Positions 1-5,108 of a DNA stretch of 6,026 bases are shown piece after piece. Every line of letters begins with the position of its first letter. The stretch's first letter is position 1. Source of the DNA: a bacterium UBP10_UBA1149 (GTDB taxonomy: Bacteria; Desulfobacterota; Binatia; UBA1149); NCBI GenBank assembly GCA_002311335.1, contig DBZX01000037.1, forward strand, positions 1-6,026, read 5' to 3'. Both the position numbers and the translations under genes were made by a program. The notes beneath the pieces are model-generated. The model was given only the letters and a program-made list of their open reading frames with translations. It ran no database searches and was not told the DNA's origin.

Positions 1-825
1 CTCGCACAGCGGCCAGGCTTCGCTCTTCGAAGGCGCCGAAACGAGGATTTCAAAGCCGGCTCGTTCAAGCGCCGCGCAGACGTCTGCCGGATACATCGAC
101 TGGGTGGCCGCAAGCGTTGGAAGAAAAGTCCTGTGAAGCGCCGCGTGTTCTTCGTTGTCCCAATCAAAATACGGCGTGAGCAGGTACTCTGAACAGGCGT
201 AGCGAGCTCCTGGTTTCAACACCCGGTACATCTCCTGCGCGTGATCGTCGAGCTCTTCCTTCTTGAAGAAGGGCCAGACCGCCTGGAAGGAGAAGCACCC
301 GTCGAAGGTGCCGGCTTCGTAGTCGAGCGGATCGTGGTGATTGCCCACCTTGAAGTGCAGCTGGTCGCTCATCTCGCATTCCGCCGCCCAGTCGATCGCG
401 TTCTCGATCTGGTCGGGGTCGATGTTGTAGCCCGACACCTGGCCTCCGGTCATGGAGGCAAAATAATGCGAGATTCTCCCCCTGCCGCAGCCCATGTCCA
501 GCAGGTGCGATTCGTCGGGGTCGTCGAGGTCGAGTTCTTCCAACAGCGCCTGCTCGCACAACAACTGGTTGCCGTACAGGCCCAGCGATTCGTCGAGCTG
601 CGGAGGGATGTAGAGTTTTTCGAGGTCGAAGATCGACAGCATGTTGTTCAAGACCTTGTAGTAGTCGGCTACCGCCTTGGTCTCGTCGGCCGTCTCGGTT
701 TCTTCGCCGGCCTGCATACGTTGGAAAAATTTATAGGCGTCGATGCAAGCCTGCTTGTCTTCTTCGGGCAAGGTAGCCAGGCGTTGCAAGCCGACGAACG
801 CGGTCTTTATTCTGTACAAGTCCAT
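1..825 (-). CDS. Sterol 24-C-methyltransferase-like SAM-dependent methyltransferase (3' end cut by window)
   Basis: The frame is open from an ATG at 825-823 to the window edge: 275 codons, no stop seen. A class I SAM-binding fold is visible. Motif I is LLDMGCGRGR (residues 108-117), the post-I segment is GYNIDPDQIENA (132-143), the FDGCFSFQAVW strand is at 174-184, and YRVLKPG is at 200-206. The segment SEYLLTPYFDWDNEEH (212-227) and the later AGFEILVSAPSKS closely follow ERG6-type sterol methyltransferases, which add a methyl to C-24 of the sterol side chain. The N-terminal DYYKVLN also aligns with the ERG6 'YY..V' region. However, the aromatic YEWGWG-type sterol-binding motif is absent; LYGNQLLCEQ stands near its expected position. 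The fold and family are therefore firm, but a sterol substrate is not. An AGGG (plus-strand CCCT at 833-836), 7 nt before the ATG, supports the start. The gene is divergent from the methyltransferase at 1059. Family members are usually about 340-380 aa, so a C-terminal part is missing. Confidence 0.85.
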   Translation of the reverse strand, partial: MDLYRIKTAFVGLQRLATLPEEDKQACIDAYKFFQRMQAGEETETADETKAVADYYKVLNNMLSIFDLEKLYIPPQLDESLGLYGNQLLCEQALLEELDLDDPDESHLLDMGCGRGRISHYFASMTGGQVSGYNIDPDQIENAIDWAAECEMSDQLHFKVGNHHDPLDYEAGTFDGCFSFQAVWPFFKKEELDDHAQEMYRVLKPGARYACSEYLLTPYFDWDNEEHAALHRTFLPTLAATQSMYPADVCAALERAGFEILVSAPSKSEAWPLCE

Positions 826-1058
826 ATGTGGGCCCTGTTTTATTGGTCGTTCAGACGATCTGCGCACGGGAAGTCCGGGCAGGGATCTCGACTCAGGACC
901 TGGCATTCTGCCGGGTACGGGCGACCGCGGCAAGGGGTGAGGCATGCGGCGGCGCGGGCAATTGCGGGACGGCGGCCTTCCCTTTTGCAACGGACTGGAT
1001 AATTTTATGCCACCGATCGTCTACGCTGCTGGTGGGCCTCGGGGGGGTGAATTAAAAC
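826..1058. promoter_or_regulatory. Divergent intergenic region with putative promoters
   Basis: This 233-bp gap separates two divergently transcribed methyltransferase genes, so it must hold both promoters unless transcription enters from elsewhere. A GATAAT at 998-1003 (5 of 6 matches to a -10 box) lies about 55 nt before the plus-strand gene, without a convincing -35. An 8-nt inverted repeat, AGACGATC (853-860) and GATCGTCT (1015-1022), puts the same sense-strand octamer upstream of both genes. It could be a shared operator or chance. A perfect GCAATTGC palindrome is at 958-965. I see no coding potential. The promoter calls are weak; the divergent arrangement is certain. Confidence 0.4.
1041..1050 (+). 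promoter_or_regulatory. Ribosome binding site deciding a GTG start
   Basis: GGGGGGGTGA resembles the core GGAGGTGA and ends 8 nt before the GTG at 1059. The next in-frame ATG, at 1068, would be 17 nt away, too far for normal initiation. The site therefore favours the GTG start for the downstream methyltransferase. Confidence 0.6.
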
Positions 1059-1760
1059 GTGGGGGCGATGAGGATTCACGACTGGACAGGTTTTGCCGCG
1101 CTTGGTGCGGGAGTGCTGGCGCTTGTCGAAGTTTTTCGTGGCCACGGTGCCTGGGCGCTTGGCTGGCTGCTGGCCTACGCGGCGCTTGCCGGCCTGACCA
1201 GGTGGCTGGCCGTTCGCTATCCGTCCCCCATGCCGCACATGTTGCGCTGGAGCCTGTTGGTTCCCAGGGGCAACCAGTCGCCGGGGCATCTACTCGGGGT
1301 TCTTGAACCGCGCGACGGCGAGCGCATCCTCGAGATCGGGCCGGGTATCGGCATCCATACTGTACCGATGGCCCAGGCCCTGGCTCCCGCTGGAACACTG
1401 GACGTCCTTGACGTGCAGCAGGATATGCTCGACGACGTCACGCGGCGGGCCGAGGCGGCCGGGGTAACCAACATCACGGCGCAACTGGGCGACGCGCAGG
1501 AGCTTCCGTATCCCGATGGTGTTTTCGACGCCGCCTACCTCCTTGGCGTACTCGGCGAGATCCCCGACGAACAGGCCGCCCTGCGAGAGTTGCGGCGGGT
1601 GCTGAAACCGACCGGCCGCCTGGTAATAGGCGAGGTCCTGTTCGACCCCGACTGCGTGTTGTTCGGTTCGCTAAAGAAACGAACAGCGCAGGCGTCTTTC
1701 GCGTTCGAGCGCAGGCTGGGAGGATTTTTCTCTTACCTGGCGAGATTCAAACCCGCGTGA
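1059..1760 (+). CDS. Membrane-anchored class I SAM-dependent methyltransferase
   Basis: A 233-aa protein with a GTG start; an ATG three codons later is the alternative. Residues about 11-26 and 31-47 are two hydrophobic stretches (FAALGAGVLALVEVF and AWALGWLLAYAALAGLT), probably a membrane hairpin that anchors the enzyme at the inner membrane. The catalytic domain follows. Motif I is EIGPGIGIHT (92-101), acidic D118 at the end of strand 2 would bind the SAM ribose, GDAQELPYPDGVFDAAY (143-159) covers motifs II-III, and LRELRRVLKPTGRLVIGE (174-191) is typical of Methyltransf_11/UbiE-like enzymes. The C-terminal GGFFSYLARFKPA matches the usual end of this family, so the gene looks full length. 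Its stop overlaps the start of the epoxide-hydrolase-like gene, so the two are translationally coupled. The substrate is unknown; membrane attachment suggests a lipid, isoprenoid or quinone. Confidence 0.85.
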   Translation: MGAMRIHDWTGFAALGAGVLALVEVFRGHGAWALGWLLAYAALAGLTRWLAVRYPSPMPHMLRWSLLVPRGNQSPGHLLGVLEPRDGERILEIGPGIGIHTVPMAQALAPAGTLDVLDVQQDMLDDVTRRAEAAGVTNITAQLGDAQELPYPDGVFDAAYLLGVLGEIPDEQAALRELRRVLKPTGRLVIGEVLFDPDCVLFGSLKKRTAQASFAFERRLGGFFSYLARFKPA

Positions 1761-2167
1761 TGAGTGATGCCGTGAATAATATTGAAACAGTCTTACGGTT
1801 CATCGACGCGATGCAGGCAAACGAGAAGGAGGGAATCCTCGCGTTTTTCGACGACGAATCGGTGTTTAACAATATCCCCATGGGAGCGGTCAAGGGCGCC
1901 GAGGGGGTGTGGAGCGTACTTGGTCCTTTGCACGAAACAGCGGCGTCGGTTGAATACGTGATCCACCACATCGCCCAGTCCCAGGACGGCGTCGTATTAA
2001 CGGAACGGACAGATCGTTATCAGCTTGAGGACAGGGTCGCGGAATTTCCTGTCATGGGAGCGTTCCAGGTCGAGGGCAGGATCATCCGCCGGTGGACGGA
2101 CTACTTCGATATGGCGCAGTGCCTTGAGCAGATGCCGCCGGGCACCGAGCTTCCGAGCACGGGTTGA
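1760..2167 (+). CDS. Limonene-1,2-epoxide hydrolase family protein (SnoaL/NTF2-like fold)
   Basis: A 135-aa protein, the usual length for this family. Limonene-epoxide hydrolases open epoxides with water inside a cone-shaped NTF2-like fold, without a covalent intermediate. The residues known from the Rhodococcus enzyme can be aligned: Arg-x-Asp in TERTDRY (R83, D85), Trp-x-Asp in RRWTDYFD (W112, D114), and the Asn of FNNIPMG (N38). The water-binding Tyr is Phe here (F36). The MGAFQVEGRI segment (99-108) also fits the family. The ATG at 1760 shares one base with the preceding TGA (TGATG). A GTG one codon earlier, at 1757, is possible. The best Shine-Dalgarno (GGGAGG, 1718-1723) is too far upstream to act alone, so coupling to the methyltransferase is likely. 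Related actinobacterial proteins act on steroid or fatty-acid epoxides, so limonene need not be the substrate. A plain SnoaL-like protein is the alternative. Confidence 0.8.
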   Translation: MSDAVNNIETVLRFIDAMQANEKEGILAFFDDESVFNNIPMGAVKGAEGVWSVLGPLHETAASVEYVIHHIAQSQDGVVLTERTDRYQLEDRVAEFPVMGAFQVEGRIIRRWTDYFDMAQCLEQMPPGTELPSTG

Positions 2168-2227
2168 CCGGTTGACCGCGCGGCGGTGGTATTGTCGCCC
2201 CTGCCGTCGTGCTAGCGTCTGCGGACC

Positions 2228-2235
2228 AGGAGGTG
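2228..2235 (+). promoter_or_regulatory. Strong ribosome binding site of the enoyl-CoA hydratase gene
   Basis: AGGAGGTG is a near-perfect anti-Shine-Dalgarno match, with 7 nt between AGGAGG and the ATG at 2241. It fixes the start: the frame is open further upstream (to 2025), but that part overlaps the epoxide-hydrolase gene in another frame and encodes an arginine/serine-rich non-protein-like stretch. Confidence 0.85.
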
Positions 2236-2240
2236 TGCGT

Positions 2241-3077
2241 ATGGCATACGAAGGATACGAGTGCCTGAAGATCGAGCTGCAGGGCGGCGTTGCGCGGGTG
2301 ACGATAGACCACCCGCCGATAAACCTTTTCGACCTGGCGTTAATGGGCGAGATGGACCGCGTGGGCCGAGAGCTGGAGGCCGACCCGGTCGTAAGGGTGA
2401 TGGTTTTCGACAGCGCCGACCCGGAGTTTTTTATCGCCCACGCCGACGTGGACCTCATACTCCAGCTTCCCGACGATGTACCGGCCAAGGCAGACACGCT
2501 CGGGTTTTTCCACGTCATGGTCGACCGCTTTCGCACCATGCCCAAGGTGAGCATCGGCAAGGTAGAGGGCCGCGCGCGCGGCGGCGGCAGCGAGTTCCTG
2601 CTGTCGCTCGACATGCGTTTTGCCGCGATCGGGCGAGCGGTTTTTTCTCAACCCGAGGTCGCGCTGGGCATACTTCCGGGCGGCGGCGGCACGCAGCGCC
2701 TGCCGCGCCTGTGCGGGCGCGCTCGGGCGGCCGAGATCATCTTCGGCTGCGAAGACTTCGATGCAGAGCTGGCCGAACGTTACGGCTGGGTGAACCGTGC
2801 CCTGCCGCCTGAAGAGCTTGGGCCCTTCGTCGACCGCCTCGCCCGTCGTATAGCGTCGTTCCCGCCCGAGGCCATCGCCCTGGCCAAGCAGGGTATCAAC
2901 GCCGCCGAGCCACCGGTCACAGAAGGCTTGCTCGAGGAGGCGCACCTGTTCAACCGCTTGCTGGCGACCGACGATGCCAAGGCCGCTATGAAGGCATTCA
3001 TGGAGGCGGGTGGCCAGACGCGTGAGGTTGAACTGGCCCTGGGCGAGCTGGACTGGGGGCAGGCAGGCAAGGGCTGA
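2241..3077 (+). CDS. Enoyl-CoA hydratase/isomerase (crotonase superfamily)
   Basis: A 278-aa protein of normal crotonase length. It would hydrate trans-2-enoyl-CoA thioesters to 3-hydroxyacyl-CoA in the cytoplasm, as in beta-oxidation or a related acyl-CoA pathway. DHPPINLFD (23-31) is the N-terminal substrate-entry motif. FIAHADVDLI (64-73) replaces the canonical A-G-A-D oxyanion-hole segment, with His in place of Gly. GRARGGGSEFLLSLDMRFA (110-128) supplies the second oxyanion-hole glycine and E118, and SQPEVALGILPGGGGTQRL (136-154) supplies E139. Both glutamates of true hydratases (E144 and E164 in rat mitochondrial crotonase) are therefore present, which favours hydratase over isomerase or decarboxylase. 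The gene is 73 bp downstream of the epoxide-hydrolase-like gene on the same strand, with its own strong ribosome binding site, so it probably belongs to the same transcript. Acyl-chain specificity cannot be read from the sequence. Confidence 0.9.
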   Translation: MAYEGYECLKIELQGGVARVTIDHPPINLFDLALMGEMDRVGRELEADPVVRVMVFDSADPEFFIAHADVDLILQLPDDVPAKADTLGFFHVMVDRFRTMPKVSIGKVEGRARGGGSEFLLSLDMRFAAIGRAVFSQPEVALGILPGGGGTQRLPRLCGRARAAEIIFGCEDFDAELAERYGWVNRALPPEELGPFVDRLARRIASFPPEAIALAKQGINAAEPPVTEGLLEEAHLFNRLLATDDAKAAMKAFMEAGGQTREVELALGELDWGQAGKG

Positions 3078-3090
3078 ACGACGATGCATT

Positions 3091-3128
3091 GCACGCTGAC
3101 CGATCTCGGTCGCGCAGCTCATGTGCAG
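3091..3128 (+). terminator. Possible hairpin terminator after the enoyl-CoA hydratase gene
   Basis: GACCG (3098-3102) and CGGTC (3107-3111) form a stem with an ATCT loop. The outer segments GCT/AGC and GCAC/GTGC extend it across small bulges. It sits just after the stop codon, between convergent genes, where a terminator is expected. No T-tract follows, so a factor-independent role is doubtful. Confidence 0.3.
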
Positions 3129-3245
3129 CTCGGACATGGGCCGGCATCCCGCCTCGCTTACCCGCAGCCGAACGGAACGTTCAGCCGTGCCCAGCGCGCC
3201 GTCGTTGGCCCGGAGCATTCCTGGCCACCAGCAGTTGGGGAGACT

Positions 3246-3857
3246 CTACTTGAGCCCGTCGGCTTTCTGGAATGCCGGCCGCGCTTCCAGGCGCGCGCAG
3301 TAAGCCTTGAGGTTCTCCATTTCGTCGGGCACGCAGCCAAGGCGGTTGCTCATCACGGCCGAGTGTCCGAGCATCGTGTCGGCAGCCGAAAAATTGCCGA
3401 CCAGGTAGTCCTTATCGGCCAGGGTCGCGTCGACCGGGGCCAGCGCCTTGGAGAGCAGCCTCCGGGCTTGCCCGAGCACGGTTTCATCGCGGCGGTCGGG
3501 CGGCAGCAGCAGCGTGTGCACCACGATGGTATTGACCGGCGGCATGACCATACCCTCGCAGTAGTGAAACCACTGCAGGTAGGCCGGGTACTCCGGCGCG
3601 TCGACAGCAGGCTTCAGCCCGCCGTTTTTATGACGCTCGAGGATGTACTCGGTGATCGCGCCGCTCTCCCAGAGGGTGATGTCTCCGTCGTCGAGCACCG
3701 GGATGCGCCCGAGCGGATGGCGGGCGCGGTGTTCGTCGGACTTGAGGTCCTTTGGATGAAACTCCATCTTGTTGAGCTCGTAGGGAAGCTCGAGTTCCTC
3801 GAGCAGCCACAGTATGCGCACGGCGCGAGAGTTGGGGGCGAAATGAAGTTTGAGCAT
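3246..3857 (-). CDS. Glutathione S-transferase family protein
   Basis: A 203-aa cytosolic protein of standard GST length, read from an ATG at 3857-3855 to a TAG. A GGAGA (plus-strand TCTCC at 3867-3871), 9 nt upstream, supports the start. The N-terminal thioredoxin-like domain (about 1-78) has LHFAPNSRAVRILWLLEEL, with S10 at the usual catalytic Ser/Tyr position, the cis-proline motif RIPVLDD (P53), and the glutathione-binding WESGAITEYI (E64, S65). The helical C-terminal domain carries NFSAADTMLGHSAVMSNRL, the conserved N-capping/Asp region that stabilises the fold. GSTs conjugate glutathione to electrophiles such as epoxides or act as peroxidases; which applies here cannot be told. The gene is convergent with the enoyl-CoA hydratase gene and divergent from the flavoenzyme gene. 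The presence of both a GST and an epoxide-hydrolase-like protein hints at epoxide detoxification, but they are not co-transcribed. Confidence 0.9.
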   Translation of the reverse strand: MLKLHFAPNSRAVRILWLLEELELPYELNKMEFHPKDLKSDEHRARHPLGRIPVLDDGDITLWESGAITEYILERHKNGGLKPAVDAPEYPAYLQWFHYCEGMVMPPVNTIVVHTLLLPPDRRDETVLGQARRLLSKALAPVDATLADKDYLVGNFSAADTMLGHSAVMSNRLGCVPDEMENLKAYCARLEARPAFQKADGLK

Positions 3858-4047
3858 CGTTTCTTATCTCCAGCGCTGCACTGTGACGCACGCGCGCATC
3901 TAAGGCTACGCGGGGCGGGGCACGGCCGGTAACGGCGTTTCGCTCGACAAGGTCCGGTTTTTGGATTAACTGTCGCCGGTCTCGCCGTCATCGAGTCGGC
4001 TCGGTTGAGTACGACAAGCGCGGGCTCAATCTACAGGGGAGCAATAC
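3858..4047. promoter_or_regulatory. Divergent intergenic region between the GST and flavoenzyme genes
   Basis: This 190-bp gap must carry the start signals of two divergent genes. For the plus strand, TCGACA (3944-3949; one mismatch to TTGACA) with TTAACT (3966-3971) at 16-nt spacing is the best but weak sigma-70-like pair. AGGGGAG (4035-4041) is a good ribosome binding site, 6 nt before the ATG at 4048. A short CGAG/CTCG inverted repeat lies at 3992-4003. No coding sequence or clear operator is visible. Confidence 0.35.
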
Positions 4048-5025
4048 ATGAAAACCAAAATCACTGAACTTTTTGGCATCAAGCATCCGATCATACAGGG
4101 CGGCATGCACTACGTGGGCTTTGCCGAGCTGGCCGCGGCGGTGTCTAATGCCGGCGGGCTGGGCATAATCACCGGCCTGACGCAGAAGACCCCGGCTGAC
4201 CTGGCCAACGAGATCGCCCGTTGCCACGACATGACCGACAAGCCCTTCGGCGTGAACATTACCTTTCTGCCCATCGTCCAGTCGCCCGACTATCCCGGCT
4301 ACGTGCAGGCCATCATCGACGGTGGAGTCAAGATAGTCGAGACGGCGGGCAACAATCCGCAGGAGTATCTTCCCCCGCTCAAGGACGCCGGGATCAAGAT
4401 CATCCACAAGTGCACCGCGGTCAGGCACGCGCTCAAGGCCCAGCGCATTGGCTGCGACGCCGCTTCGATCGACGGTTTCGAGTGTGGCGGTCATCCGGGC
4501 GAGGACGACATTCCTAACATGATCCTGCTTCCGCGCGCGGCCGACGAGCTGGAAATCCCGTTCGTCGCGTCAGGCGGAATGGCCGACGCCCGTTCGCTGG
4601 TGGCGTCGCTGGCCATGGGAGCCGAGGGAATGAACATGGGCACGCGCTTCATCGCCACCAAGGAAGCCCCGGTCCATGAGAACGTGAAGCAGGCCATCGT
4701 CGACGCCAGCGAGCTCGACACGCGGCTCATAATGCGATCGCTACGCAACACCGAGCGCGTGCTGTCTAACGCGGCCGTCGAGCGATTGCTCGAAAAGGAA
4801 AGGACTCTCGGCCCGGATCTCGGGTTCAAGGACATCATGGAAGAGGTGGCGGGCGTTTACCCGCGTATCATGTTGGAGGGCGACATGGACGCAGGCGCGT
4901 GGTCGTGCGGAATGGTCGCCGGGCTGATCCACGATATACCCACCTGCCAGGAACTCATCGACCGCATAATGTCGGAGGCCGAAACTCTGATCGGCTCCAG
5001 GTTGAACGGCGTCCTGGAGAACTAG
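4048..5025 (+). CDS. FMN-dependent NADH:quinone reductase, PA1024 type (nitronate monooxygenase-like)
   Basis: A 325-aa TIM-barrel flavoprotein of the 2-nitropropane dioxygenase/nitronate monooxygenase superfamily. Visible segments are HPIIQGGM (13-20), NAGGLGII (34-41), KPFGVNITFLP (65-75), ETAGNNP (98-104), IIHKCTAVRHALKAQRIG (118-135), GFECGGHPGEDD (143-154, with H149), and the phosphate-binding ASGGMADARSL plus GAEGMNMGTRF. As I recall them, the segments around HKCTAVRHALKA, GFEC.GHPGEDDIP and IMRSLRNT match Pseudomonas aeruginosa PA1024, which was reassigned from nitronate monooxygenase to NADH:quinone reductase. The likely reaction is two-electron reduction of quinones with NADH, which limits semiquinone stress; nitronate oxidation may be negligible. 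The gene appears to be a single transcription unit, divergent from the GST and followed by a C/G hairpin. The family is near certain; the reductase subclass is from memory of the motifs. Confidence 0.88.
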   Translation: MKTKITELFGIKHPIIQGGMHYVGFAELAAAVSNAGGLGIITGLTQKTPADLANEIARCHDMTDKPFGVNITFLPIVQSPDYPGYVQAIIDGGVKIVETAGNNPQEYLPPLKDAGIKIIHKCTAVRHALKAQRIGCDAASIDGFECGGHPGEDDIPNMILLPRAADELEIPFVASGGMADARSLVASLAMGAEGMNMGTRFIATKEAPVHENVKQAIVDASELDTRLIMRSLRNTERVLSNAAVERLLEKERTLGPDLGFKDIMEEVAGVYPRIMLEGDMDAGAWSCGMVAGLIHDIPTCQELIDRIMSEAETLIGSRLNGVLEN

Positions 5026-5047
5026 TCACCCCTGCAAGACTAACGTG

Positions 5048-5080
5048 CTCCCACCCCCTTTTGGGGGGGTAGGAGGGTGG
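5048..5080 (+). terminator. C-tract/G-tract hairpin downstream of the flavoenzyme gene
   Basis: CCCCC (5054-5058), a TTTT loop and a run of seven G (5063-5069) form a very stable core. CTCC (5048-5051) can extend it with GGAG (5072-5075), or CCACCC (5051-5056) can pair instead with GGGTGG (5075-5080). It begins 23 nt after the stop codon, a typical terminator position, but no U-tract follows. It may act as a 3' end-protecting structure or a factor-assisted terminator. Confidence 0.5.
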
Positions 5081-5108
5081 ACAAGCCGAGGGCGGCGGGG
5101 TTAGACTC

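Noticed and set aside
241..1002. 253-codon plus-strand open frame
   Set aside because: It is antisense to the sterol-methyltransferase-like gene, and its translation is a low-complexity V/L/Q/R pattern typical of a shadow frame. The opposite strand has clear SAM-binding motifs.
2025..2240. N-terminal extension of the enoyl-CoA hydratase to an ATG at 2025
   Set aside because: The extra 72 residues are Arg/Ser-rich and overlap the epoxide-hydrolase gene in another frame. The AGGAGGTG before 2241 sets the real start.
2340..3218. 292-codon minus-strand open frame
   Set aside because: It is antisense to the enoyl-CoA hydratase, whose catalytic motifs are intact; long shadow frames are usual in GC-rich DNA.
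3084..3932. 282-codon plus-strand open frame
   Set aside because: It lies opposite the glutathione S-transferase, which has the expected cis-Pro and ESG motifs and a ribosome binding site. No family is recognisable in the plus frame.
5063..5100. G-quadruplex in the G-rich stretch before the secreted-protein gene
   Set aside because: There are several G-runs, but a roughly 12-nt gap breaks the canonical loop-length rule, and the C/G hairpin explains the main run.
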